A stretch of DNA of 64,000 nucleotides from Pseudofrankia nepalensis (GTDB lineage Bacteria; Actinomycetota; Actinomycetes; Frankiales; Frankiaceae), in NCBI RefSeq assembly GCF_016786305.1, contig NZ_JADWYV010000015.1; one strand, 5' to 3'. The position numbers and the translations under genes were made by a program. Below, piece by piece: positions 17,708-26,051 of the stretch (within the stretch, counting starts at the first letter, position 1; each line of letters begins with the position of its first letter). Below the pieces are notes generated by a model. That model did no database searches. It saw only the letters and a program-made list of their open reading frames with translations, and had not been told where the DNA came from.

Positions 17708-17769
17708 ACTTGACGGTTGCCTAGTGCCTTGGTGTCGAGTGTGGATGACGGACTAGGCAACCGTCAAGT
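17708..17769. promoter_or_regulatory. Perfect 18-bp inverted repeat between divergent genes
   Basis: ACTTGACGGTTGCCTAGT (17708-17725) is the exact reverse complement of 17752-17769, with a 26-bp spacer. Each arm carries a TTGACG box in outward-symmetric position. It lies between a minus-strand gene (start 17619) and the HTH gene starting at 17781, so it is a strong candidate operator or paired-promoter site, perhaps bound by that HTH protein. Confidence 0.65.
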
Positions 17770-17780
17770 ACGGTGTCGCC

Positions 17781-17981
17781 GTGCATCACCTCATGGGAGC
17801 CGCCGAGATCGGGAAACGGCTCGGCGTGAGCCGGCAACGCGTCAGCCAGATCGCCAGCGGTGACCCGACGTTCCCGAAGCCGGTCGCCGACCTCGCCGCC
17901 GGCCGGATCTGGCACACGGAGGATGTAGAGCGCTGGATTGCCGAGCACCGTCCCGACCTCGGACCAGCCGACGCCGAGTAG
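17781..17981 (+). CDS. Small helix-turn-helix DNA-binding protein
   Basis: A 66-aa protein whose N-terminus is a clear HTH of the AlpA/MerR-like excisionase class: MGAAEIGKRLGVSRQRVSQI, then FPKPVADLAAGRIWHTEDVE and a short helix. It is the right size for an AICE control or excision protein that reads a site and bends DNA. It starts with GTG 12 bp after the inverted repeat at 17708-17769, which suggests autoregulation. It is convergent with the Xis-like gene at 18027. Confidence 0.75.
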   Translation: MHHLMGAAEIGKRLGVSRQRVSQIASGDPTFPKPVADLAAGRIWHTEDVERWIAEHRPDLGPADAE

Positions 17982-18026
17982 CCACCGGCACCGGAGGCCC
18001 ACGCGCCTGCTCGCACATCGCCGGAT

Positions 18027-18218
18027 TCATGCCACCGCGCCGTTCTGCTCGCCGCGGAGCCGTTCGATGTAGGCGACGAGCGCCGCGTGTGGGATGCGCC
18101 GCGCCCGCCCGATCAGCACCGACTCCAGGTCACCAACCGCGAGAAGTTCGTAGACGGTGGAGCGGCCCAGGCCGAGCAGTTCGGCCGCCTCAGCCGGAGT
18201 GAGAAGGAGCTTGGTCAC
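18027..18218 (-). CDS. xis: Excisionase-like HTH protein (Xis family)
   Basis: A 63-aa protein with an excisionase/MerR-type HTH: LLTPAEAAELLGLGRSTVYE, then GDLESVLIGRARRIPHAALVAYIERL. This is the standard small DNA-binding partner of AICE integrases. With Int it directs excision from tRNA-Arg. The gene lies 39 bp downstream of rep on the same strand and is likely the last gene of the tra-rep-xis unit. The ATG at 18218 follows GGAGGGG. Confidence 0.85.
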   Translation of the reverse strand: MTKLLLTPAEAAELLGLGRSTVYELLAVGDLESVLIGRARRIPHAALVAYIERLRGEQNGAVA

Positions 18219-18257
18219 GGTCCCCTCCTTGGCGCGGGATCACGTCGGGTAGGCGGT

Positions 18258-19991
18258 TCAGGCGACGGACGGCAGGTCTCCAGACGGCGGTCCGACGGCG
18301 GTAGGGGCCGCGAGCTGTGCGCGCCAGCGCTGCCGATTCGCGATCGCATGCAAGATCAGGTACTCGCGGCGAGGCGCGTCCGGGTCGCCGGGCCGCACCA
18401 ACTCCCAAGCCACACGCGCCGCGCCGGCCGAGTCCGGATCAGCGCCGGACGCCTGAGCCGCCGGGCTGTTCGAGTCCGGTCGCTGGCCGAGGGCTTCGAG
18501 CTGGGCGCGGACGAAGTCGACCCGGTCCGCCTTGTGGTCCCCAAGCGTCTTGCCGGACCACTTGCGGGAGACCAGGACCCGGCGCCCGCCGAAGCCAAGC
18601 GTCTCGCGTCGATGCGCCTTGCCCTTGCACCGGCCAGGCACGAGGCCAGGCCGGGGGTTCTTCGGGGTGATCCCGTGTAGAAGCCAGTTCGCGCAGGTAG
18701 GCGAGCACGGTTCGTAGCGCAGCGCCGCCGCCAACCGGTCCACGTGCGCCCGCTGGCGGTCTGTCTCGACCCCGTGGCAGCCGTCTAGGGACTTCGTGAG
18801 GTACTTGGTGAGGTAGCCGATCAGCTTGCCGACGGTCGCGTTGTTCGCGGTGACGCCGTCCGCGCGGATCTGCGGCCCGAACCGCACGACATGCGCCGGT
18901 TCGTCGTCCGGTCCGATCGCGTCGAGCGCCTCATCCCACGAGACCAGCTCCGCCCCGGTCGTCGGATCGACGTAGCCGCCGGCCTGCTCGTCCCACCCCG
19001 GCAGACCCGGACCGTCGGACGGGTAGACCGGCTGGTCGGTCGCCGGCCACCAGACCTGGTGGTAGGTCGCGGCCGCGACCTGGCGCAGGACGATGCGGGG
19101 GACGGTTCCGCGGAACGCGGCATGCAGGTGCGGCGCGAGTCGTCGCTGTGGCTCCAGGGCGGCGAAGTACTGGACCTCCCAGCCCACGGCGCGGCGCAGG
19201 TTCTGCCAGAAGCGGTCGATGAGCTTGGGGAAGTGGATCGCGTCGCGGGCCGCCCGCCGGTAGTCGTAGGCGTCCGGGTCGACCGGCGTGCCGTCGGTCA
19301 GGACCCGTCCGTACGAGTCGCAGGTGAGCGTGAGGAACATCGAGGGCCGCCAGGCCGTGCCGTCCGCCGCCACGTACGTCCGGCCAACCGTGCGCTTGTC
19401 GACCGGCAGCCGGGGCAGGTCGGGCGCATCCTGACGCCGCCGCGTCGAGCGGGTCCGTCGAGGCCGTTCCCGGTTGTCCGGCGCGGCCTTGCCTCGCACG
19501 CCGAGTTCAGCGAGGGCTTCGTCGACCTGCCCGATCAGCCCGTCTGCCTCGGCGACCCCGTCGGCGTCGCCGGCCTGTTCCGATTCGGTGCGGGCTTGTT
19601 CGAGGTCGGCGCGTAGCCGGCCGAGTTCCTTGGCTTCGTCCGAGGGCGGGTCGGGTTCGGGCAGCGGTTCGTCGTCGAGGTGCCAGCCGGCTTTGCACTG
19701 TGCCATTCGCAGTCGCCGCGCCCGCTCCGCGCACGGTGGGCACTTGCTGGCGAGCGTCGCGCCGCACGGCGCTGGAACGATGGTCGTCTCGCCGGTGGCC
19801 AGGTCGACGCGGCGCAGCGCGACCGGCCGCACGCACACGCCTTCCTCGACCGCGACCGCCTCCACGACCTGCCGGGCCAGCGGCATCCGCATCCGATCCA
19901 GCCGGGAACCGGGCCGCAGTTCCTGCTCACCGGCCACAGGTTCGACCGGGCCGAGGTCGGCGCCGCCCTGGCCCTGGTCCATGTCGGTCAT
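18258..19991 (-). CDS. RepSA-type replication initiator
   Basis: A 577-aa replication protein. The N-terminal third has Cys residues in SKCPPCAERARRLRMAQC, a probable zinc-binding site, and a charged helical stretch (ELGRLRADLEQARTESEQ). The core has the HUH-type signatures of rolling-circle initiators: MFLTLTCDSYGRV near residue 217, PHLHAAFRGT near 290, and IGYLTKYLTKSL with candidate Tyr nucleophiles near 400. It would nick and replicate the excised circle. The ATG at 19991 overlaps the stop of the transfer gene (ATGA), so the two are translationally coupled. Confidence 0.85.
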   Translation of the reverse strand: MTDMDQGQGGADLGPVEPVAGEQELRPGSRLDRMRMPLARQVVEAVAVEEGVCVRPVALRRVDLATGETTIVPAPCGATLASKCPPCAERARRLRMAQCKAGWHLDDEPLPEPDPPSDEAKELGRLRADLEQARTESEQAGDADGVAEADGLIGQVDEALAELGVRGKAAPDNRERPRRTRSTRRRQDAPDLPRLPVDKRTVGRTYVAADGTAWRPSMFLTLTCDSYGRVLTDGTPVDPDAYDYRRAARDAIHFPKLIDRFWQNLRRAVGWEVQYFAALEPQRRLAPHLHAAFRGTVPRIVLRQVAAATYHQVWWPATDQPVYPSDGPGLPGWDEQAGGYVDPTTGAELVSWDEALDAIGPDDEPAHVVRFGPQIRADGVTANNATVGKLIGYLTKYLTKSLDGCHGVETDRQRAHVDRLAAALRYEPCSPTCANWLLHGITPKNPRPGLVPGRCKGKAHRRETLGFGGRRVLVSRKWSGKTLGDHKADRVDFVRAQLEALGQRPDSNSPAAQASGADPDSAGAARVAWELVRPGDPDAPRREYLILHAIANRQRWRAQLAAPTAVGPPSGDLPSVA

Positions 19992-21631
19992 CGGTGGTCC
20001 CAGGGGTTGCCGTACTCGGTGAGGTCGGGCACCCAGCCGCCCGGACGAGAACCGCGCCGCCAGGCCCACCGAGCCCGGGGCCGCGTGGTGCGCCGCCGGC
20101 GCCGAGCCGGGACAGGGAGTGCGTCGATGTGGTCGAAGCCGCGCAGCCGCAAGAGTTCGACGAGTTCCTGCGTAACGGTCGGCGCGGGCAGCGCGGGCGG
20201 GTCGCCGACCGGTTCGGCGGTGGGGATGCCGTAGCGGTCGACGGTGCGGCGGATCTCGTCGTCGTCGGGCCAGCAGGCCCGGACCCGGAGCGGTTCCGCG
20301 GCGCCGTCCTCGGTGACGTAGCCGGTTCCCTGCTGGCCGGTGGGGATGTCCTCGCAGCGGGCGCCCTTGTCGTGGGCGCCGTCGCCGAGGACGAGGTCGA
20401 CCTGTTCGGCTTCCACCAGGCGCAGCGCGACCCGGACCGGGAACAGGTCCCGAAACGGGAGCGTCTCCTTGCGCGGGTCCTGCACCGCCGCGACCACGAC
20501 CACCCCGGGCGCGCGGCCCTGGGAAAGCAGCAGCGGCAGCGACGCGGACAGCCGCCGCTTGAGATCCCTGTCAGTCACGTACGCGGTAAGTGCGGCGATC
20601 TCGTCGACGACCACGACAATCAGCGGTTCATCGCGGGTGGGCCGGTGTAGCCGGGCCACCCCGCGCAGCGCGTCTGCCCGTGCCCGCATCCGGCTGACGG
20701 CGTCGTCGAGCAGGTCCGCGATGGCCGGCAGGTCATAGGCGAACCGGGCAAACAGCGGCGATCCCGCGGCCAGTTCCATCCCGCCCTTGGGGTCGCACAC
20801 CCACAGCTCGACGAGGCCATCCCGGACGGCCGGGCCGAGTTCACGGATCAGCGACCACAGCACCGACCCCTTACCCGACCCGGTGGCACCGGCGACCAGG
20901 ACATGCGAGCCCCGCAGCGGCAGCAGCCACGGACGGCCGTCCTCGCGTCGACCGACGGCCAGGTTCTCGAGACCGCCGCCGGGGACATCCGGCCCGTCGA
21001 CCGGGTATGGCGCCACCGGCTGGGCCAGCGGGTCGCGGCGGTAGAAGTCCACCCACACGAACCCGACCCGGCCCGAGCGAACCCGGCACGCCCGTGCCCG
21101 GTAGACGTGGCGCAGTGCCTCGGCCTGCTCCGCCCAGGTCTCCGGGGTGTGGCCGGGCAGGAGTTCGACCCACAGCGAGTCGAGCGTCCGCGAGGCCCGG
21201 ATGGTGCGGATGCGCGGGAAGTACTCGTCGAACGTCACCTGCTCGGCGTTCGACGCCGGGATGCGGATCGCCAGGCCACAATGCACCGTCGCCGCCCGCC
21301 ACCGCCGCCGATAGACGAAGGCGAGCCGGACCCGGCCCCACGCCCACCAGGCCGCCCGGTCAAACGAGCACCGATGCACCAGCCGCCACACGACCGCGAC
21401 CAGCACGACCACGCCCGCCAGCAGGCCGAAGCCGAGCAGACCCGTGGACCGGTAGAACGCCGTCCCGATGACCAGCGTCGCGACAGCGAACGGGTGGCGG
21501 ACGGCCAGGCGTACGAGCCGGCCGAGCAGCCGGGCCACCAGGCCCACGACCAGCACCCACAAAGGGACCTGGATCTTGTCGTACCGCGCCGGCAGCGACG
21601 GAAGACGACGATCCCCGTTGATTCTCGGCAT
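19988..21631 (-). CDS. FtsK/SpoIIIE-type DNA translocase, AICE transfer protein (TraSA/TraB-like)
   Basis: A 547-aa membrane ATPase. Three or four hydrophobic segments lie in the first 95 residues (VPLWVLVVGLVARLLG and LLGFGLLAGVVVLVAVVWRL). The motor domain has Walker A GATGSGKGS near residue 250 and Walker B LIVVVVDEIA near 340, and the family's RAPGVVVVAAVQDP segment. By homology to pSAM2 TraSA it would pump double-stranded AICE DNA between hyphal compartments and cells as a hexamer. It lies in a unit with rep and is preceded by the two small genes at 21758-22524. The C-terminus is Arg-rich and may contact the clt locus. Confidence 0.9.
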   Translation of the reverse strand: MPRINGDRRLPSLPARYDKIQVPLWVLVVGLVARLLGRLVRLAVRHPFAVATLVIGTAFYRSTGLLGFGLLAGVVVLVAVVWRLVHRCSFDRAAWWAWGRVRLAFVYRRRWRAATVHCGLAIRIPASNAEQVTFDEYFPRIRTIRASRTLDSLWVELLPGHTPETWAEQAEALRHVYRARACRVRSGRVGFVWVDFYRRDPLAQPVAPYPVDGPDVPGGGLENLAVGRREDGRPWLLPLRGSHVLVAGATGSGKGSVLWSLIRELGPAVRDGLVELWVCDPKGGMELAAGSPLFARFAYDLPAIADLLDDAVSRMRARADALRGVARLHRPTRDEPLIVVVVDEIAALTAYVTDRDLKRRLSASLPLLLSQGRAPGVVVVAAVQDPRKETLPFRDLFPVRVALRLVEAEQVDLVLGDGAHDKGARCEDIPTGQQGTGYVTEDGAAEPLRVRACWPDDDEIRRTVDRYGIPTAEPVGDPPALPAPTVTQELVELLRLRGFDHIDALPVPARRRRRTTRPRARWAWRRGSRPGGWVPDLTEYGNPWDHR

Positions 21632-21757
21632 GACAGACCACCCGTTTCACGGCACGGCAAAGCCAAGGGACAGAAAGGCTGGAAGAAAGAGCGGGCAGGT
21701 CCCGGAGCGCCAACCGCTATCCGGGCGACGCCCCGGGAAACCCGCGAGAAAACGCGC

Positions 21758-22117
21758 TCAGGCCGCGCGCAAGGCCCGGGAACGGCCCGCCGAACGCGGA
21801 GCCGAATCCGATGTGGACGCCGAGCCATCCGCCGTGGCGTAATCCGACGCCGAGCCGGCCGGGCCGTCCGTGGTGGTGGTGAACCTCTGGCAGTCCTCGG
21901 CGAACCGAGTGACCGCGTCCGCGAGTTCCCGCGCGAACCGCATCGCCGACGTGTCGAGGTCGGTCTTGGACATCACGATCGTGACGGTGACGTCCCCGGT
22001 GGTCAGGGTCAGGATCGGGGAACGGTCCGGGTAGGTGTAGAGGTGGACCGACGCCCCACCGCACACCGCCAGATGAGCTGACAGCCGCGTCATCTCCGTT
22101 ACTGGCCGCCTGCTCAC
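21758..22117 (-). CDS. Small AICE protein, unknown
   Basis: A 119-residue protein. The GTG at 22117 overlaps the stop of the Pra-like gene (GTGA), which fixes the start; an in-frame ATG lies at 22093. The first 75 residues look folded (ASVHLYTYPDRSPILTLTTG, then DVTVTIVMSKTDLD and a helix ARELADAVTRFAEDCQ). The last 45 are low-complexity Thr/Ser/Ala. No family is recognised. It is translationally coupled to the Pra-like gene and precedes tra. Confidence 0.55.
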   Translation of the reverse strand: MSRRPVTEMTRLSAHLAVCGGASVHLYTYPDRSPILTLTTGDVTVTIVMSKTDLDTSAMRFARELADAVTRFAEDCQRFTTTTDGPAGSASDYATADGSASTSDSAPRSAGRSRALRAA

Positions 22118-22524
22118 GCCGCCGCCTGGCCGCGTCGCGTGGGCAGCGCCGAGACCGGCCGCAGGCCCGAGGCCCGCAGCGCGAACATCTGCTTCGGCCG
22201 TGCCCCGTTCGAGTCCACCCACGGAATCACCTGCAAGCCGACCAGCTCCACCGGCCGAAACGGCGTGCCCGGGATCGGGTCCGGCGGGACCGGCGCGGTC
22301 TGAGCCGCGATCTTGACCTTCAGTTCCGCGGTCCGCGCGGTCGGGTCCGCGTCCATCACCCGTACCGCCCAGATCCGAAGGCCGGTCTCCTTGTCGAGCT
22401 CCTGCGGGTCCGGCGCGCCCGACCGCATCTTCTCGAAGTCGTTCGACGGCTCCACACCCAGCACGTAGGCACCGTTCGGGAACACATCCACGAACGCCAC
22501 CGGAATCCTACGAGGAATCGCCAT
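22114..22524 (-). CDS. Pra-like plasmid replication/excision activator
   Basis: A 136-aa beta-rich protein beginning MAIPRRIPVAFVDVFPNGAY, with KETGLRIWAVRVMDADPTAR and PIPGTPFRPVELVGLQVIPW. I recall this pattern from AICE and Streptomyces plasmid proteins annotated as replication, integration and excision activator (Pra). Pra in pSAM2 switches on rep, xis and int. It is first in the leftward unit, and its promoter region 22525-22693 is shared with the divergent XRE regulator, consistent with a control role. The name rests on remembered similarity. Confidence 0.6.
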   Translation of the reverse strand: MAIPRRIPVAFVDVFPNGAYVLGVEPSNDFEKMRSGAPDPQELDKETGLRIWAVRVMDADPTARTAELKVKIAAQTAPVPPDPIPGTPFRPVELVGLQVIPWVDSNGARPKQMFALRASGLRPVSALPTRRGQAAA

Positions 22525-22611
22525 CGTTGCACCTCCACTACCCGCATCCGGGCCATCCGGACACTTCGGGGATGGGTCAACAATGCGCCGCTCGCCGAGC
22601 GCTCGCCAACC

Positions 22612-22678
22612 TGTTATACGCCTGTGTATGACGTCAATGTATAAACCGCGATGTTGTTTGCTTCCACGCCAAACATCG
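22612..22678. promoter_or_regulatory. AT-rich divergent promoter region with inverted repeats
   Basis: An AT-rich island between the Pra-like gene (minus) and an XRE regulator (plus). TTATAC (22612-22617) pairs with GTATAA (22639-22644), and CGATGTT (22649-22655) pairs with AACATCG (22672-22678). Candidate operators for the XRE protein controlling the transfer and replication unit. Confidence 0.45.
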
Positions 22679-22693
22679 ATTTTGCTTAGCAGC

Positions 22694-23083
22694 ATGGGGA
22701 CGACGGACAGCACACCAGCCCGGCCACACACCGCCCACGGACCAGCCGACGGCGAGGAGTGGCCCGCGGTCGCCGACGCGCTCAACCGGCGCATGGCCGC
22801 CCGCCGCATCGGACAGCAGGAGCTCGCCGACGTCTCTGGGGTGTCCGTATCCACCGTGCGCGCCATCCAGCGGGGCGCGACCCATCGCCGCGTCCAGAAC
22901 GCCACCCTGACCGCGCTCTGCCGCGCCCTCGACTGGCCCGACGACCACCTGTTGCGCGTCTTGCTCGCCGAGCCGCCCGCCGACGCCCCCACGACGGCCG
23001 AGCTGACCGCGCAGATCCTCGCCGCCGTCCTGCGCATCGAGAGTCACGTCGAGGCCATCGCCCGCCACTTCACCCCGGCGTAG
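22694..23083 (+). CDS. XRE-family HTH repressor-like protein
   Basis: A 129-aa protein with a canonical XRE HTH (RRIGQQELADVSGVSVSTVR then AIQRGATHRRVQNATLTALC) near residues 33-80 and a C-terminal helix (LTAQILAAVLRIESHVEAIA) suited to dimerisation. It is read divergently from the Pra-like gene, the place where pSAM2 has a Kor-type repressor, so it probably represses the transfer and replication functions. The start is taken at the ATG at 22694; an earlier in-frame ATG at 22628 would add 22 Cys-containing residues without family support. Confidence 0.75.
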   Translation: MGTTDSTPARPHTAHGPADGEEWPAVADALNRRMAARRIGQQELADVSGVSVSTVRAIQRGATHRRVQNATLTALCRALDWPDDHLLRVLLAEPPADAPTTAELTAQILAAVLRIESHVEAIARHFTPA

Positions 23084-23102
23084 GCGACCAGAAACGCCGA
23101 AA

Positions 23103-23139
23103 GGCCGGACCCGCGGACGTGTGCCCGCCAGGTCCGGCC
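23103..23139. terminator. Bidirectional terminator hairpin
   Basis: GGCCGGACC (23103-23111) and GGTCCGGCC (23131-23139) form a perfect 9-bp stem between two convergent genes (stops at 23083 and 23164). Confidence 0.6.
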
Positions 23140-23163
23140 CGTCAGCCGTTCGGAGTCGGTGCC

Positions 23164-23664
23164 CTACGACGCCACCGGCGCGCCCTGCCAGCCGGGCCGT
23201 AGGACAGGCATCCCGGTCAGCGCGCGGCGCATCGCGGCGAGAGCGTCCGCCTGCCCGGCCGCGAACGCTGTCCGTTCCGCCGAGGTCATGAACCGCTCTC
23301 CAGGGGACAGCCCGTCAGGACCGGTCGGGCCGACGAGCATTCCGCCGTGTTCGACGACCTGGTCCACCAGCGTGCCGAGCAGCTCCCGCCGCGACGGTGC
23401 CTGTTCCGCCGGCCGGTAGACGAGCACCAGGTCCACATCGCCGAACGACTCAATGAACTCCAGCCCTGCCGGAAGCCGGGCGATCTGGTCGTACAGCTCC
23501 GCCAGGTCCGAACCCGACCCGACCACAAGTGCCCAGTCGTCGCCCGTCCATGGCGTGGCCGTGACGCCGGCCGACGAGCCCCGCCGCCCGGACTGCTCGG
23601 TGTCCTCTGCCGACGGACCGGGCCCGCCGCCCTCTGCCGCGTCGTCCGCGAGGTCCTTCCCCAT
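23164..23664 (-). CDS. AICE protein, paralogue of the 17317-17619 product
   Basis: A 166-aa protein of unknown function. After an acidic, disordered N-terminus comes DLAELYDQIARLPAGLEFIE, SFGDVDLVLVYRPAEQ, then a helical region (ELLGTLVDQVVEHGGMLVGP, RTAFAAGQADALAAMRRALTG). The LPxGxxFxExFGDxDxVLVxR segment recurs in the small protein at 17317-17619. The ATG at 23664 follows GGAGGGCGGC. It sits between the XRE repressor and the XRE-TPR regulator and is read divergently from the latter. Confidence 0.6.
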   Translation of the reverse strand: MGKDLADDAAEGGGPGPSAEDTEQSGRRGSSAGVTATPWTGDDWALVVGSGSDLAELYDQIARLPAGLEFIESFGDVDLVLVYRPAEQAPSRRELLGTLVDQVVEHGGMLVGPTGPDGLSPGERFMTSAERTAFAAGQADALAAMRRALTGMPVLRPGWQGAPVAS

Positions 23665-23865
23665 CTGCCGCCCTCCGTTTTGCTCGCGCAGGTCAGACCC
23701 GCCACGTCGGGCGCCGTTGACCGCGTGACGGGGTTGGCCCAACCCTTTCCGCGATCGTCAGGCAGCGGAAAGAGCTACGGGCGTATACGAAGGGTGGCTA
23801 CACTCCCGCATAGTGCCGCCACCGCTATGGCAGGGATATGCCGCCCGCACGGAAGGCCCGAGCAC

Positions 23866-25209
23866 ATGACCCCTCGCAGCTCCCACCCCGTCGCGCCCGC
23901 CGGTTTCTGGCAGCGCCCCGCCGTCGCGCAGGCCCTGGCCAGCCGAGACATCGGCGGCTTCCTCAAGCTCTACCAGCAGTGGACCGGCGCCACCCAGACC
24001 CAGATCGCCACCGCATGTGAGGTCCCCCAGTCGCACATCTCCCACATCATGCGGGGCAAGCGGCAGGTCACCAGCCTGGATATGTACGAGCGGTTCGCGC
24101 GCGGTCTGGACATTCCCCGCGCCCTGCTCGGACTCGCCGAGCCGGCCCCGACCGCTGAAACACCGGCCCTCGTCGAGCGCACCGGCCCGGACCGTCGAGC
24201 GGTTCTCGCGGTGACTGCCGCCACCGTCGTTCTCGCCGCCGATGACGAGTTGGACGAGGTCACCCGCCGCATGCAGCACTTCGCCGCGTCGAACGTCGAC
24301 GACGCCGCGGTCGAGCAGCTCAACGTGAGCGTGGACCTGATCGGCTGCCGCTACGAGGGGTCCGACGCCGCGGCCGTCTACCCGACCGCGCTTCGTCAGC
24401 GCCGCTACGTGGCCGAGCTGATGAGCGGCCACCAGCACCCACGGTTCCGTGGCGAGCTGTATGTCGTTGCCGGAAAGCTGTCCGGCCTGCTCGGCTATCT
24501 CGCGTTCGACCTGGGCAACGAGGTCCTTGCCCGTGCCTACTGCAACGAGGCGATGAGCCTTGCCCAGGCCGCCGGCCACCGCGACCTTGCCGCCTGGGTG
24601 CGCGGCACCCAGAGCTTCATCGCCTACTACGCCGGCCGCTACAAGCAGGCACTCGACTACGCCCGCGACGGCCAGCGCCACGCCGCCGGAGGCCCCGCCT
24701 CCATCCGCCTGGCGATCAGCGGCGAGGCCCGCACGCTCGGCAAGCTCGGCGACCGACGCGGCGTGGACGATGCCGTGGACCGCGCCCTTGCTGCTCATGC
24801 CCAGGCCGACCACGTCGACCCGGTCGGCTACTTTCTGTCGTTCGAGCCGTTCGGCGCCGCTCGGCTTGCCGGAAACGCCGCCAGCGCCTATCTCGCTTTG
24901 GGCGCTGTCGACCGCGTCCGCGAGTTCACCGATCAGGCCATCCCGGTCTTCGCCCGGTCGAACTCCGCCGCCAGTCACGCCCTGACGTTGGTTGACGCGA
25001 GCATGACCTACCTTGTCGGCCACGACATCGAGCCCGACCGGGCCGGCGCCCTGGTTTCCGAGGCCCTGACCGTCGGCTCCAGGCTCCGATCGCAGGTCGT
25101 GGCCCGCCGCGCGCAGGACTTCGTCACCGGCGCCGCCCCGTGGGCCGCCGTCCCCGAGATCGCCGAGGTAGCTGACGCCGTCGCCGCGTGGCGTACCCCC
25201 GCCGCCTAA
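23866..25209 (+). CDS. XRE-TPR regulator (RRNPP-like architecture)
   Basis: A 447-aa protein: an N-terminal XRE HTH near residues 38-75 (TQIATACEVPQSHISHIMRG, then RQVTSLDMYERFARGL), a short hydrophobic link (VLAVTAATVVLAADDEL), and about 300 residues of helical hairpins resembling TPRs (ARAYCNEAMSLAQAAGHRDL, YAGRYKQALDYARDGQRH). This layout is common in actinobacterial regulators and resembles peptide-sensing RRNPP proteins, though no pheromone gene is visible. The start is the ATG at 23866 behind GGAAGG; an in-frame ATG at 23827 lacks a ribosome-binding site. The 2H phosphoesterase gene starts 25 bp after its stop. Confidence 0.75.
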   Translation: MTPRSSHPVAPAGFWQRPAVAQALASRDIGGFLKLYQQWTGATQTQIATACEVPQSHISHIMRGKRQVTSLDMYERFARGLDIPRALLGLAEPAPTAETPALVERTGPDRRAVLAVTAATVVLAADDELDEVTRRMQHFAASNVDDAAVEQLNVSVDLIGCRYEGSDAAAVYPTALRQRRYVAELMSGHQHPRFRGELYVVAGKLSGLLGYLAFDLGNEVLARAYCNEAMSLAQAAGHRDLAAWVRGTQSFIAYYAGRYKQALDYARDGQRHAAGGPASIRLAISGEARTLGKLGDRRGVDDAVDRALAAHAQADHVDPVGYFLSFEPFGAARLAGNAASAYLALGAVDRVREFTDQAIPVFARSNSAASHALTLVDASMTYLVGHDIEPDRAGALVSEALTVGSRLRSQVVARRAQDFVTGAAPWAAVPEIAEVADAVAAWRTPAA

Positions 25210-25234
25210 CCGGGCCGGGTTCTAGCCTGGCGGA

Positions 25235-25912
25235 GTGCCGCACTCCCACGAGGACCAGGTCGACGCCGAGGACTGGGAAGCCTTCCAGCGCACGGACCGG
25301 ATGGCCGACCACTGGTGGTGGCGCCCCGGCTGGCGCCCCGACCGCCACTACCTGACGTGGTACGTCGTCTTCGACGACCAGGCACTGCGCGACCACGTTG
25401 CCGAGCATCAGAAGGCGTTGGCCGAGCTGGACTACCTCGACCCGGTCCCCGCGGACGGTATCCACATGACCGTCCAAGGCGTCGCGTTCGCCGACGAGTT
25501 GGACGCCGACACCGTCACTCGCATCGGCGCCCAAGCCGACGAGCGCACGGCCGACATCGAGCCGTTCACGCTGACCGTCGGCCCGATCGCTGCCTATACC
25601 GGCGGCACCTTCCTCCGAGCGGCGCCGTGGCACCCGGTTGCCGAAGTCCGCGAGCGCCTCCGCGGAGCCATCGCCGCCGAGCTCGGCGCCGACCAGGTCC
25701 CCGCCGAACCGGCCCGCTTCAAGCCACACATCAGCGTCACCTACTGCAACGCCACCCCGGCGGCCACCGAGGTCATCCGCAGGTTGACCGAACTCCGCCA
25801 GCTCCCACCAATCGAAGTCCCGGTCACCAGCGTCAGCCTGCTCGAACTCCGCCGCGACGGCCACGCCTACCGCTGGACCACCCACCACACGGTCACGTTC
25901 ACCAGCACGTAG
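25235..25912 (+). CDS. 2H phosphoesterase (LigT/2'-5' RNA ligase-like)
   Basis: A 225-aa protein with the two signature motifs of the 2H superfamily: H77-M-T79 followed by V, and H165-I-S167 followed by V, separated by about 88 residues as in LigT-like enzymes. The family acts on 2',5' or cyclic phosphodiesters in RNA ends or nucleotides. It follows the XRE-TPR gene by 25 bp, begins with GTG and is probably co-transcribed with it. On a mobile element such an enzyme could process tRNA ends or degrade cyclic nucleotide signals of host immunity; neither is shown. Confidence 0.8.
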   Translation: MPHSHEDQVDAEDWEAFQRTDRMADHWWWRPGWRPDRHYLTWYVVFDDQALRDHVAEHQKALAELDYLDPVPADGIHMTVQGVAFADELDADTVTRIGAQADERTADIEPFTLTVGPIAAYTGGTFLRAAPWHPVAEVRERLRGAIAAELGADQVPAEPARFKPHISVTYCNATPAATEVIRRLTELRQLPPIEVPVTSVSLLELRRDGHAYRWTTHHTVTFTST

Positions 25913-25994
25913 CCGCTACGCGTTGCCGCCGCTACAAGGCTGCTGCTACAAGGCTGCTGGCTGCCGAAACCGCCGATTTAGGATCAAGGCGACC

Positions 25995-26051
25995 CGCGCC
26001 GCGCGGCGGCTGCGCGCGGCCCTGGCGGGCCGTGCTCGCCGGCGCGTCGCG
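25995..26051 (+). repeat. 57-bp dispersed repeat, copy 1
   Basis: Matches 32706-32762 at 55 of 57 positions. It ends next to the stop codon of the STAND gene. A third, more diverged copy is at about 33759-33808. Confidence 0.8.

Noticed and set aside
21630..21842. 70-codon basic plus-strand ORF overlapping the end of a small AICE gene
   Set aside because: Lys/Arg-rich without a ribosome-binding site, overlapping minus-strand genes. It may be a shadow frame.
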